44,765 nucleotides of DNA. It comes from CAYTOF01 sp964439435. Its GTDB lineage: Bacteria > Bacillota > Clostridia > Oscillospirales > QAMX01. A program made the translations under genes and the position numbers. A model generated the notes under the pieces. The model worked only from the letters and a program-made list of their open reading frames with translations. It ran no database searches and was not told the DNA's origin. The DNA lies in contig CAYTOF010000011.1 in the NCBI GenBank assembly GCA_964439435.1, positions 1-44,765 of the forward strand. Reading direction: 5' to 3'. Of the stretch, positions 24,393-32,880 are shown piece by piece (positions within the stretch are counted from its first letter, which is position 1; the number at the start of each line of letters is the position of its first letter).

Positions 24393-27347
24393 TTATATGA
24401 TAATGGTTTTTTTAGACTCGTGATTTATCTTGACCTTGGTCCTCTTCCCACAGCTCAACGCCGTCCGCTCCGAAGGGCACAAAGGCATATCGATGGGCAT
24501 AACGGGGGCTTTCCCCTTCTGCCCAGGTGCCAAAGGGGTCAAACTCCCCCGGGCCGACGCCGCGGGGTCTGCGGCAACGTGATGAGGCCCTAAAAGGTTT
24601 CTGTTTCCGCTGATAAAGTGCAGCCGGAGCTTGTTTTCCCCCTCTGCCAGATGGCCCTTCAAAGAGCATGTGTTTTCAAACATCAGCCTCGAAACAAAGA
24701 CGCCGTTCAGATGAACATCACACAGGGCGTATCTGCCCTTGAGGTGCAGTGCGTAGTCTGTTTTATCGACTGTGAAAGTCTTTTCAAGCACCATCTTGCC
24801 TGCAAAAAACGGAAACCCCTGTTGATTTGTCTTGGCCATGTCTATGCGTTGCGGGGCTTTTTCTATGATGAAATCGCCCTTGGCAAGGCTTGTGTTTTTG
24901 GCGCCCTCATAAAACCCGCTCCCGGAAAAGACACCGAAATCTCCCATGAGGTAGATGCTTTCAATATCTGTGTCAAAGCTGAGGCAGTTTCTGATGCTCT
25001 CCGTGCCTTCGGGCTCATCGAAGAGAACATGGCCGACAATGGGCGCTTGGTAGTATTCGATTTGGAAAACAACGTCGTTTTCTCCGTGGCACAGTCTCTT
25101 TGAGATGTCCGCTCTCACAAAGTGCGGGTCGAGCAGGCCTTCCCTGTCAAGCTCTATCTCGTGTCCGTTCAGCCATATATGCGGCGAGGACTTGTATTCT
25201 GCCTCTAAAAATATCCTTTCGGGTATGTCCTTTACATGAAAACCGTATTTTAAATACACTGTGCGGTTTTGGCGTTCCCGCAGCAGTCTGTCACTGATCG
25301 CAGGTATGGGTAAAGGGGCTTCAAAGTGCACATTGTCATAGGATATGGCGGCATAGTCAAGGTTCAACGCGTTTTCCCCAAAGGATATGACAGATGCGTT
25401 TGTATCAAGGGAGAGGGCTTTGTGCATTTTCGGGGCGCGTTTTGCAGGTTTTGCCTCTGTGAAAACGATGACTTTAGATTCCCCGGGGGCCAGGGTGAGG
25501 GGCAACACCGTGGTGCCTCCTTGTTGTTCAAAGTAGAGGGGCCTGTATTCATGCTTTTCAAGGTCAAACACCATGGCGCCCGGCGCCTCTACCCTGTAGC
25601 TTACCGTGTATGACTCCTCTTTTGAGAGATTTACCGCGTAGAGAAAATCTCCAAAGGGGGCTTTTCTAAAAGTCGACCTGATCCCTGTGTTCTTTTTGTC
25701 GATTGTGCAACCAGGTGTTTCCAGGGCATCAATCGAAATTTCCGATGTGAGAAAGGACAGGTCCGCCGCCGCACCGTCGACAAGGGTCGGCCTTTTGCCT
25801 GCAAGGCAGATTTTTCCGCCCCGGGCGACAAATTCTGCAAGCAGGGCTGCCGTCGACGCGTCGAGGCCGTCCATTTCCGGGATCAGGACAACGCTGTAGG
25901 CGCATTTGCCCACAATCAACTTGTCCTCCGCCACACGGCCGTGTTTTTCGAGGAGGAGCTCGTCTATATAATGATGACCCACCCCCGCCGCACCGAGGCG
26001 CTCAATCAGAACATGGAAATCATTTTCCAGTTTTTCTATGGATTTGCGGTCTTTTCTGCGATTATAAGTCAAATAAGCCGAGTGCATGGGGTGAATGAGC
26101 GCCACATCCACCACCTCTGTGCTCTCTGCCAGCATATAGCCAAGGGTTGTAAAATAGTTGTTAAAGGATTCGAAATCGCGGCACCAGGGATTGTGTTCGG
26201 AGAAAAATGCGGGGTAATCCCGTTTTCGTTGTCCTCGTATGGAATAGGCATACAGATGATGGCACATCGAATTGACACCGTGAACATATTGATTTTCGGC
26301 GATTTGCTTCAGCTCTCTCGGGGTTACATCCCAGCCCGTCAGGGCAAATGTTTCTGTTATGATGTGTTTTTTCCCAAGCTGCATGGCGACGCTTGAAACC
26401 TGCCGCGACGACAGCTCATCGGCCAGCTTTCGCCCGAGCCAGTCGATGCCGGGGATATGCTGGTATTCATAAAACGGCATGACACCGGCGCAGCACCACA
26501 TCTGAGTGAACAGGTGCTCCTCCTCAATTGCGTGTCCCGTCAGCATGCAGTTGTGCTCTTCACACCAATCAAAGACCTGCTTTGCATAGGATTCTATGAA
26601 AAGCTTGTTCATCAGACGCCAGTAGCGAAATCTGAACTGTTTTGCCTGCCTGCAGTCTACAAATAGGGCGCCGAGATAATCCAGCACATCCTCGCCGTAT
26701 TCCGTAGCAAATGCTTCAAGCAAAACAGGCGTGTATGCCGTGTCATATCTGAAATACTGCGGCTCATCCGTGAAAAATCCGAGCATTGTCTTGCCAAAAT
26801 GCTCTCCGAATTGAGCATAATACTTTTCGTGGGTTTCATCTAAAAATTTGCGCACGACTTTCGGGTTCAACACGTCCACATTGGAGGTGTTGACGCGGTC
26901 ATAAACACAAATATAGTCATGATCTCCCACATCCTCCGACACGCGCCGAATATCCTCGCCTTCTATTATATAGACAGCCAGGGCAGCGGGGTCATGGGCC
27001 TTTTTGTGTTCACAGACGATATAATGGACCAAGTTTTCCGGGTCTTCCAGGAGCTTCATCCCCGCAAATCCGCTCGGCCAGCCGTTTTCATCATAGCACC
27101 AGGCATCCATACCCAGCTTTTTGGCCTCGTCAATACAGCTTTCAACGGCTTCCATCCAATCCTTGCCGAGGTATTCTGTCTGCAAACCGCCGCGAGCATG
27201 CATGAAAAACCCTCCCATGCCCGCCTTTTTCATCGCTCTGATTTGCCTGCGAAGCATTTGGGGATTCAATTTGTCGTTCCAGCTCCAAAAAGGTATACTC
27301 TTATATGCGTTCAAATCGCCCTTCAGCAGCTTTTGCAGTTTTGTCAT
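24393..27347 (-). CDS. GH106-like glycoside hydrolase, C-terminus frameshifted
   Basis: A cytoplasmic protein of 984 residues as it stands, with no signal peptide. The start has the family stretch PFWSWNDKLNPQMLRRQI, AGMGGFFMHARGGL and AWCYDENGWPSGFAGM, typical of Glyco_hydro_106-like proteins, several of which are alpha-L-rhamnosidases. A TIM barrel is followed by beta-sandwich domains; LNGHEIELD and CDVHLNGVFVSRL belong to jelly-roll modules. After GPHHVAADPA (about residue 927) the frame becomes odd (ARGSLTPLAPGQKG). A second frame then reads VGPGEFDPFGTWAEGESPR and RYAFVPFG to a stop at 24412, which is the expected family ending. One lost base at 24556-24570 explains this. GGAGGG precedes the ATG by about 10 bases. 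It is the first gene of a two-gene operon. Confidence 0.8.
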   Translation of the reverse strand: MTKLQKLLKGDLNAYKSIPFWSWNDKLNPQMLRRQIRAMKKAGMGGFFMHARGGLQTEYLGKDWMEAVESCIDEAKKLGMDAWCYDENGWPSGFAGMKLLEDPENLVHYIVCEHKKAHDPAALAVYIIEGEDIRRVSEDVGDHDYICVYDRVNTSNVDVLNPKVVRKFLDETHEKYYAQFGEHFGKTMLGFFTDEPQYFRYDTAYTPVLLEAFATEYGEDVLDYLGALFVDCRQAKQFRFRYWRLMNKLFIESYAKQVFDWCEEHNCMLTGHAIEEEHLFTQMWCCAGVMPFYEYQHIPGIDWLGRKLADELSSRQVSSVAMQLGKKHIITETFALTGWDVTPRELKQIAENQYVHGVNSMCHHLYAYSIRGQRKRDYPAFFSEHNPWCRDFESFNNYFTTLGYMLAESTEVVDVALIHPMHSAYLTYNRRKDRKSIEKLENDFHVLIERLGAAGVGHHYIDELLLEKHGRVAEDKLIVGKCAYSVVLIPEMDGLDASTAALLAEFVARGGKICLAGKRPTLVDGAAADLSFLTSEISIDALETPGCTIDKKNTGIRSTFRKAPFGDFLYAVNLSKEESYTVSYRVEAPGAMVFDLEKHEYRPLYFEQQGGTTVLPLTLAPGESKVIVFTEAKPAKRAPKMHKALSLDTNASVISFGENALNLDYAAISYDNVHFEAPLPIPAISDRLLRERQNRTVYLKYGFHVKDIPERIFLEAEYKSSPHIWLNGHEIELDREGLLDPHFVRADISKRLCHGENDVVFQIEYYQAPIVGHVLFDEPEGTESIRNCLSFDTDIESIYLMGDFGVFSGSGFYEGAKNTSLAKGDFIIEKAPQRIDMAKTNQQGFPFFAGKMVLEKTFTVDKTDYALHLKGRYALCDVHLNGVFVSRLMFENTCSLKGHLAEGENKLRLHFISGNRNLLGPHHVAADPAASARGSLTPLAPGQKGKAPVMPIDMPLCPSERTALSCGKRTKVKINHESKKTIII

Positions 27348-27391
27348 GATGTGTTCACCCTCCCCAAAACTTTTAGTGCCCTTTCTTCTTT

Positions 27392-27452
27392 ATTATATCC
27401 GATAAATCCCAAATGTGAAATGTTTTCCGCAAATATTATTGCGGAAAACATT
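27392..27452 (-). promoter_or_regulatory. Glycosidase operon promoter with a perfect 14-base dyad
   Basis: On the minus strand TATAAT lies at 27397-27392, with no good -35 at 17 bases. A perfect inverted repeat with 14-base arms (27419-27432 and 27439-27452) and a 6-base AT spacer covers the -35 and the region upstream. Each arm reads AATGTTTTCCGCAA or its complement. This is a strong candidate site for a regulator of the two glycosidases. Confidence 0.7.
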
Positions 27453-27474
27453 AAATCAGAGTCGGATTTCATAT

Positions 27475-27519
27475 AAAAGACCTCCAACAGCAGATTAAAT
27501 CTGCAATTGGAGGTCTTTT
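27475..27519 (-). terminator. Two-tier terminator hairpin
   Basis: Outer 13-base stem AAAAGACCTCCAA / TTGGAGGTCTTTT with an inner GCAGATT / AATCTGC stem. T tracts flank both sides. It follows the rpmB terminator at 27554-27575 on the minus strand as a second barrier before the glycosidase promoter. Confidence 0.75.
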
Positions 27520-27553
27520 TTTGATTAAATTAGATAAGCTCTTTAAAATAAAG

Positions 27554-27575
27554 TCTCCGGCTGAGAAGCCGGAGA
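27554..27575 (-). terminator. Intrinsic terminator of rpmB
   Basis: Perfect 9-base stem TCTCCGGCT / AGCCGGAGA with a GAGA loop, followed on the minus strand by CTTTATTTT. It is 38 bases past the rpmB stop. Confidence 0.85.
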
Positions 27576-27613
27576 TATGCCTTTCATGTAACAATGTCAA
27601 GATGTGCAAGCCT

Positions 27614-27802
27614 TTAAACAGCTCTGGTTATCTTGTTTGAACGGAGGCACCTGGTGCAGACATAGATACGGCGATTGGATCCGTCCACAACGGCCTTTAC
27701 TTTTTTAATATTTGGTTTCCAAGCTCTGTTCGAGCGCCTGTGTGAGTGAGACAACTTAATGCCGAATGTAACGCCCTTGCCGCACATATCGCATTTTGCC
27801 AT
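27614..27802 (-). CDS. rpmB: 50S ribosomal protein L28 (bL28)
   Basis: A 62-residue ribosomal protein that begins MAKCDMCGKGVTFG, followed by SHRRSNRAW-type basic stretches and YVCTRCLRS. The two CxxC pairs (residues 4/7 and 49/52) make this the zinc-binding form. AAGGAGG lies 8 bases before the ATG at 27802; the longer open frame upstream is not coding. It is monocistronic, with its own promoter and terminator, as usual in Clostridia. Confidence 0.97.
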   Translation of the reverse strand: MAKCDMCGKGVTFGIKLSHSHRRSNRAWKPNIKKVKAVVDGSNRRIYVCTRCLRSNKITRAV

Positions 27803-27853
27803 TTGGCACACCTCCTTATGTGAAAATAACGCTGTAAAAAACCGTGCCAATAG

Positions 27854-27882
27854 ATGATACCATAAATCAAAATAAAAAGCAA
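27854..27882 (-). promoter_or_regulatory. Sigma-A promoter of rpmB
   Basis: On the minus strand TTGCTT (27882-27877), a 17-base spacer and an extended -10 TGGTATCAT ending at 27854. The leader is about 45 bases. Confidence 0.65.
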
Positions 27883-27980
27883 CATTTATTTTTGATTTGT
27901 TCCCATGTTTTGTTTGTGCCCTGAAAACACACAATCCGTATAAAAAACCCAAATGACGGAGATTTAAGCATCCGACAAGA

Positions 27981-28030
27981 ACCACCCCGGCGCACTGTGG
28001 GCGCCACCCCTCCGGGGGAGGGGAATTTAA
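27981..28030 (+). repeat. Dispersed intergenic repeat, copy 3
   Basis: ACCACCCCGGCGCACTGTGG, GCGCCACCCC and then TCCGGGGGAGGGGAATTTAA. It is the third copy of the family at 5902 and 21516. It contains two small hairpins (GGCGC / GCGCC and CCCCTCC / GGAGGGG). Confidence 0.6.
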
Positions 28031-28062
28031 AACCACTGCAAAGGCGGCTACAGTTTTGGAAG

Positions 28063-28845
28063 CTATTTCCTTTTTTTCAAGGTCACCAGCAGGGGAAAAT
28101 GATCTGAGGGGTATCTTCCGTTGAACTTGACGGCCAAAACCTCCGCGCGTATGGGGTAAAACTCCCCTTTCGTCATAAACAGATGGTCTATGGGGCCTAT
28201 ATTAAAGACATTTTCGTTTCTTCCGAAACCGTGGGAGGAGCCGTATTCGGTGTATTCGGGGGATTTTGTGCGGGCGTCAAAGAAAGGCGCCGCATTTACA
28301 ATCTCATATGCCTCTCCTCCCGGAGCCGAGTTGAAATCACCTGCTATGAACACCTGAGAATGAGCTGCGACGGGTGTGAACATATCCCTCAAAATCCTTG
28401 CGGCATTGGCTCTGGCGACAGCTCCCCCGTTGTCCATATGCAGAGATGCCGCGGCTATGCTGCCTCCGCCGACACAATCCAACAAAACCCAGGAGCATAT
28501 CCGCTTGTGATGCGCATCCCAGCCTCTGGAAGGCACATCCGGCGTGGGGGAAAACCACTTTGTGTCGCTGTGCACCATGCGGAAAAGCTCTTTTTTATAA
28601 AACACCGCGGAGTGTTCCCCTGCCTTGTCTCCGTCATCCCTGCCCACACCATATGAGGCATAAGCCAGCAAAGAGGCGCGCAGATATTGCATCTGTTCGT
28701 CAAAGGCCTCTTGAACACAGAGTATATCGGGGTCTCTCGACAGGATAAGCCCGACAAGAGCCTCTCGTCTGTTCTCCCAGCGGTTGTCGTCACTGTCTCC
28801 GTGTATGTAGCGGACATTGTAGGACATGATTTTCATTGTGTTCAT
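28063..28845 (-). CDS. Endonuclease/exonuclease/phosphatase family hydrolase
   Basis: A 260-residue metal-dependent phosphoesterase of the DNase I/EEP fold. Motifs in order are MSYNVRY, CVQEA (metal-binding Glu), SLHMDN, GDFNSAPG and PIDHLF with a final SDHFPLLV, the catalytic Asp-His pair. There is no signal peptide, so it is cytoplasmic. Substrates in this family range from DNA to phosphoinositides and sugar phosphates; sequence alone does not decide. AAAGG lies 6 bases before the ATG. The gene starts 19 bases after the SLOG gene and is likely cotranscribed with it. Confidence 0.87.
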   Translation of the reverse strand: MNTMKIMSYNVRYIHGDSDDNRWENRREALVGLILSRDPDILCVQEAFDEQMQYLRASLLAYASYGVGRDDGDKAGEHSAVFYKKELFRMVHSDTKWFSPTPDVPSRGWDAHHKRICSWVLLDCVGGGSIAAASLHMDNGGAVARANAARILRDMFTPVAAHSQVFIAGDFNSAPGGEAYEIVNAAPFFDARTKSPEYTEYGSSHGFGRNENVFNIGPIDHLFMTKGEFYPIRAEVLAVKFNGRYPSDHFPLLVTLKKRK

Positions 28846-28864
28846 CTTTTTGCCTTTCCTCCAC

Positions 28865-29374
28865 TCACTCGCATTCGGGTTCTTTTGAGAGATCTATATA
28901 TATTAGCTTTTTAGAGCGTTTTTTGGCGTAGTTCACCGTGGTGGATGTGCCTCCGGGCGTGCCTCGAAAATAACACACGCAGATGTCCGTTGCATCTACC
29001 ATAAATTGATTGCGCATGTGCATGCACCCCTGTTGATACTCCCCGTCTGTGGCGTAAAAGACCATGTCGGCGCATGCCAAAATGATGTCATAGTCCAGCC
29101 GAGCGGCATTTGGCCAGCGCTTGTCCTGATCGCTGCAGGGCAGAGCGAGCATGAGCTTGATTTCCGGGTTTTGTGCCTTGGCGCGCAGCACAGCCTTTGC
29201 CGCCAAAGTGTCAAAGCCCATGGCACCCCCGCACACAAAGAACCTGGCGTGGGCATATGCGGATATGCACAGATCAAGCCTGCGCGAGATTTCCGGCGTT
29301 TCGGATTTTGATATATATCTGTGGCCGGTAAACATCACCGCAGGTCTGTCGTTTCCCAACATCCACACATCCAA
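28865..29374 (-). CDS. SLOG-family protein (DUF1273/YpsA-like)
   Basis: A 169-residue Rossmann-like protein. MFTGHR near the start, FFVCGGAMGFDTLAAKAVL, LPCSDQDKRWP, YQQGCMHMRNQFMVD and GTPGGTSTTVNYA match the SLOG/DUF1273 family, proposed to bind nucleotides or nucleotide-derived ligands. Bacillus YpsA is a relative with links to cell division. The start is uncertain: neither the ATG at 29374 nor the in-frame ATG 12 bases later has a clear ribosome site. It lies 106 bases after the DUF6259-like gene and directly before the EEP hydrolase, so the three form a probable unit. Confidence 0.78.
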   Translation of the reverse strand: MDVWMLGNDRPAVMFTGHRYISKSETPEISRRLDLCISAYAHARFFVCGGAMGFDTLAAKAVLRAKAQNPEIKLMLALPCSDQDKRWPNAARLDYDIILACADMVFYATDGEYQQGCMHMRNQFMVDATDICVCYFRGTPGGTSTTVNYAKKRSKKLIYIDLSKEPECE

Positions 29375-29480
29375 ACAATTTTTTATCAGTATAGCACATG
29401 GCGAAATCCTTTGTCAATGTGGGATAAAGGCCCCAATAAAATGCAAAATCCGACAAAAACAGCTCATGGCATCCCCAACA

Positions 29481-32400
29481 CTATATTTTGGCGGTGGCAA
29501 TGCTCATGCGCGGCATTTTTATCCTGACTTCACCGATGCCGTCTTTATGTGTGACATTATATTCGCCCTCAACATCGCCTTCAAGACATATGCTGCCCTC
29601 ACGCAGATACTCGCTGCGGACAACCAACTCCGCTTCTTCGTCTCCGATGTTCATGAGCATGAGCAGCTTTTCGTCTTCATATTCCCACACAGCGGCCCCG
29701 CTCACAGGCGAATATATCACATCATCCGATTTCATATAGGAGCCAATGGCGAAATAACGCGAATCTCCGACTATTGTCGGCGGGCGCAGCATTCTGCCCG
29801 CGCTGAAAAACCTTGTGTTCTTATGCCTTGCCCTTGCGGCTCTGACCAATATCTCCCTGTCCTCTATGGAGAAATAATATGACGGGGAGATCCACCCGAG
29901 CTGCTCTCCCCAGAGCCACGACTGTAAAATGTCCACATAGGCGCGTTCGTATTTGCGTTTTTTGAAATCGTTGAAGGTAAGTCCTGTGAAAGACCTGCCA
30001 AACAGAGCCACATAGCCCGAGTATACCTGTGAAAATGCGGGCACCTGAGCTCCGCAGATGTTTATCCAGGTGAGAAGACCGTCCAAGTGCTTCATGAAGG
30101 GCTCGGCGTTGCACTCGGTTGTGTATATCTTGCCCTCGGTCTTCACATTCAGCAGATGTTCAAGGAGATTCCAATAGCTCATGTTCCACCAACTGCCGCC
30201 TCCGGGCAGATGATTGTGGTTTTGATCATAACAGGGCACTGCCGGAGCAGCGGAGACCTGATCGAGATACACGCCGTCCATGGAGAGCTCGTTTAAAATC
30301 CTGTCGTTGATCTCCTGTTGTTTGTCTTGCCACACAGCGCTTGAGGGACACATCACAGCCAGCAAAACATTGCTGCCGTCAGACTCCTTTGAGTCATAGT
30401 CCTCCACCACCACACCGCCGTCTTCTCGCTTTACAGCCCAGGGCTTGGCCGTTTTTGTGAAATGCACATCCTCTGTTCCGACGTCTCTTATATCCCAAAG
30501 CCGCCCGTTGATATACGGCATCACAGGTATCCCCGCCTCCTGCAAAGAGCGTGTATGCTCGCCCAAGCGCTCTCTCACGGGGAAATAGTGCGGATAGTCA
30601 TTGTCAAAGGGGATTTTGTGCCAGAGATAGAGGTGCATTGCCATGGGGACATCAAACTCTTTTTGCATGTCTTTTGCAAGCTTTGCATATTTGCCGTTCT
30701 CGTCGTAGTTGGAAAGGGACCAGAGCTGTGTGTCTTTGAGCCATTGCGGCATACCCACTCTGCCGTCTTTGTCCATTTCCGGAATCCAGTGTGCGTTGCC
30801 AAGCACCCATTCCCTGTAGATTTCCGTGGCGTCATACCAATCGCCCTCAAAGAGCTCCCAGACTTCGTTTGCGGGCACGCTGCAGGAGTTGCGAGGTTGA
30901 CCCGCGTTTTCCACGACTTGATTCCAATAAAGACGTGCGCTCTGTGTGCTTGGAAAGCTGTCAAACAAAATGTCTTTGACGCTCCCCACACGGTCATGAA
31001 CACCAAAATATATGCCCGAACCGCTCTCTGTGCTGTAGAACGCCGCATATTGCATGGTGCCGTTGACAGATGGATAGCTCAGTTTTTTCTGATATGTGCG
31101 CTCTGTCACATGGTCAAAGGTGATGCCGCAGGCATCGGGCAGAAAAACACTCACATCTCTTGGCTTGACAATGTGCAGGCGCGCCATCGAGCTTTCCATA
31201 ACGGCGACTTTTTCGCATGTGTTGACAACCTGCATGGCCCACTCCACGCGGTTCCGCTCCGCCACTGCGATGCAGGAGACGGTGACGGATATGCCCTCCA
31301 GGCTTTTGTCCGATGGGCTTGTAAAGAGCAGGTGCACGGAGTTTTTCTCCGCCGCAATATGTGTGTTTTCCCAACCGTCAAGGCTTGAGAGCTGGATATA
31401 TTTTGGCCTGTCTCCGAGTTTTTTCAGTTGCAGTGTGAAAACCTCGGCAACAGCCCCTGCAAGCCAGCGCTCTCCAAGCTTGTGGTCGACCAACTTCGAA
31501 AGGCCGATGCCCTTTTCTGTTTTTCCAAAGCCGACTTCAAGCGCCCCTGCCAAGAGGGTGGTCTCCTCGCCATGGTCCTGATTTGTGCCGAGAATCACAA
31601 GGGGAGGAACTGCTTTTTTATACTTGCACAGCTCCGTGTAGTTCAAATTCCCCTTGCCAAAGGCAAGCACAGAGGTGAACTCTTTGGCGCTGTAGTTTCG
31701 GATGTTTCGATTTATATAGTTGAAATTGCCCATGCCGAAGATGTCTATGCTCTGCTCTCCGGGGCGCAGTTTGCAGGCGCCTTCAAGCAATGTCACAGAC
31801 AGATCCTCGCCCGATATGGCAAGGGCATCGGGAAAATCAAAGCCGTGGGTGAATTCAAAGTCATAACCTGTGTACTCCGGATAGCCGCCGGTCCAAAAAT
31901 TGAACCTGTCTTTTGGTAGTTTGAAGCGAAACAGATTGGCGCTGTCCAGATTCGTCGGAAGGTCGGCTTTGTAAGATGCACTGAGACTTATGATATTTAA
32001 ATTTTTGAAAAATACAAGGCGATATGTGATGAGGGCATCTCCCAGGGCCTCGCCGCTTGAAATGTCCACCAATGGGCCAGTAAGCTCATAACAGGTCAGC
32101 ATAGGGCCGTCGCTTATAACAGAGAGACTCGCCTTGTCGTGAAACGGGGTGAATTTCCCCGCGGTGTCTTTATATAATGTGTGTTTGCAGTCGCTTCCAG
32201 GGGTGTTGTCCACATTGTCAGTCATGAAAAACTCCAAGGGCTCTGCATTTGGCATGTTCAAAAGCAGGCAAAGCTCTCCTTCTTTTATATCAAGGGACAG
32301 GTGGTAATCTCCGCCGTCAAAGGTGCGGGGAAAATCGTCACCGGTTTTGACACAGTTTGCGCTCTTCCCCGCAGGAGCCAGGGAGATGGTGCGAGTGTTT

Positions 32401-32657
32401 TTCTTTGTCTTCACGTAGACCGTACTGTAACTGCCGCGCTCCCTTGGATGAGGCGATGGGATAATCTGGCACTCCAGCGGATTTTTATCTTGATCCTCTG
32501 CCGTGTATGTGAGCTCACTGCAGGGAACGCCGAGGGCGATGATGCCATGGGGCGAAATGGCGTGAGCCTCACGGGGCACTGCCATCTGCCCGCCGGACGG
32601 GGGCAATTTTGCAGTGAGGGTTTTTTTGAAACTGTCCAATTCAAAAATATATTCCAC
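29481..32657 (-). CDS. Large DUF6259-like putative glycoside hydrolase
   Basis: A 1058-residue cytoplasmic protein without signal peptide. The N-terminal half (about 1-560) is beta-rich, as in galactose mutarotase-like sandwiches. The second half looks like a TIM barrel of the alpha-galactosidase-related type: MAMHLYLWHKIPFDNDYPHY, PVMPYINGRLWD, LSMDGVYLDQVSA (a likely catalytic Asp) and KIYTTECNAEPFMKHLDG (a candidate acidic partner). The last 90 residues form a beta domain. I assign it to the DUF6259 group from memory of the motifs; substrate is unknown. The start is GTG with CGGAGG 6 bases upstream and a consensus promoter close by. The gene leads a probable unit with the SLOG and EEP proteins. 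Confidence 0.65.
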   Translation of the reverse strand: MEYIFELDSFKKTLTAKLPPSGGQMAVPREAHAISPHGIIALGVPCSELTYTAEDQDKNPLECQIIPSPHPRERGSYSTVYVKTKKNTRTISLAPAGKSANCVKTGDDFPRTFDGGDYHLSLDIKEGELCLLLNMPNAEPLEFFMTDNVDNTPGSDCKHTLYKDTAGKFTPFHDKASLSVISDGPMLTCYELTGPLVDISSGEALGDALITYRLVFFKNLNIISLSASYKADLPTNLDSANLFRFKLPKDRFNFWTGGYPEYTGYDFEFTHGFDFPDALAISGEDLSVTLLEGACKLRPGEQSIDIFGMGNFNYINRNIRNYSAKEFTSVLAFGKGNLNYTELCKYKKAVPPLVILGTNQDHGEETTLLAGALEVGFGKTEKGIGLSKLVDHKLGERWLAGAVAEVFTLQLKKLGDRPKYIQLSSLDGWENTHIAAEKNSVHLLFTSPSDKSLEGISVTVSCIAVAERNRVEWAMQVVNTCEKVAVMESSMARLHIVKPRDVSVFLPDACGITFDHVTERTYQKKLSYPSVNGTMQYAAFYSTESGSGIYFGVHDRVGSVKDILFDSFPSTQSARLYWNQVVENAGQPRNSCSVPANEVWELFEGDWYDATEIYREWVLGNAHWIPEMDKDGRVGMPQWLKDTQLWSLSNYDENGKYAKLAKDMQKEFDVPMAMHLYLWHKIPFDNDYPHYFPVRERLGEHTRSLQEAGIPVMPYINGRLWDIRDVGTEDVHFTKTAKPWAVKREDGGVVVEDYDSKESDGSNVLLAVMCPSSAVWQDKQQEINDRILNELSMDGVYLDQVSAAPAVPCYDQNHNHLPGGGSWWNMSYWNLLEHLLNVKTEGKIYTTECNAEPFMKHLDGLLTWINICGAQVPAFSQVYSGYVALFGRSFTGLTFNDFKKRKYERAYVDILQSWLWGEQLGWISPSYYFSIEDREILVRAARARHKNTRFFSAGRMLRPPTIVGDSRYFAIGSYMKSDDVIYSPVSGAAVWEYEDEKLLMLMNIGDEEAELVVRSEYLREGSICLEGDVEGEYNVTHKDGIGEVRIKMPRMSIATAKI

Positions 32658-32684
32658 GAAAAACCTCCGATTGATTTTTCTTTT

Positions 32685-32713
32685 ATCCTATCTCAGTTAA
32701 GCGGCATTGTCAA
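32685..32713 (-). promoter_or_regulatory. Sigma-A promoter of the DUF6259-like gene
   Basis: On the minus strand TTGACA (32713-32708), a 17-base spacer and TAGGAT (32690-32685). The leader is about 20 bases. A short TCAAC / GTTGA inverted repeat overlaps the -35. Confidence 0.7.
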
Positions 32714-32787
32714 CACGATAGTTGATGTATAATTGTTCCGAGCTGCAAAATTCGTGTCCTGTTAACGAAACTTTAAGATTATCACAT

Positions 32788-32815
32788 TTGACTTTTGAAC
32801 ATTATGTGCTATACT
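32788..32815 (+). promoter_or_regulatory. Sigma-A promoter of the zinc-ribbon gene
   Basis: TTGACT (32788-32793), a 16-base spacer and TATACT (32810-32815), about 60 bases before the GTG at 32881. It diverges from the promoter of the DUF6259-like gene. Confidence 0.65.
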
Positions 32816-32880
32816 TAATTTGCTCAAAAGGGCGATATACCCATTTTTTGATATGACATACGGCGAAAGGAGTGGTCCTC

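Noticed and set aside
27803..28036. Longer version of ribosomal protein L28
   Set aside because: The extra 78 residues cover the promoter and the dispersed repeat; the family start is MAKCDMCGK at 27802.
30462..31388. 308-codon plus-strand open frame
   Set aside because: Opposite strand of the DUF6259-like gene, with cysteine- and histidine-rich shadow composition and no start signals.
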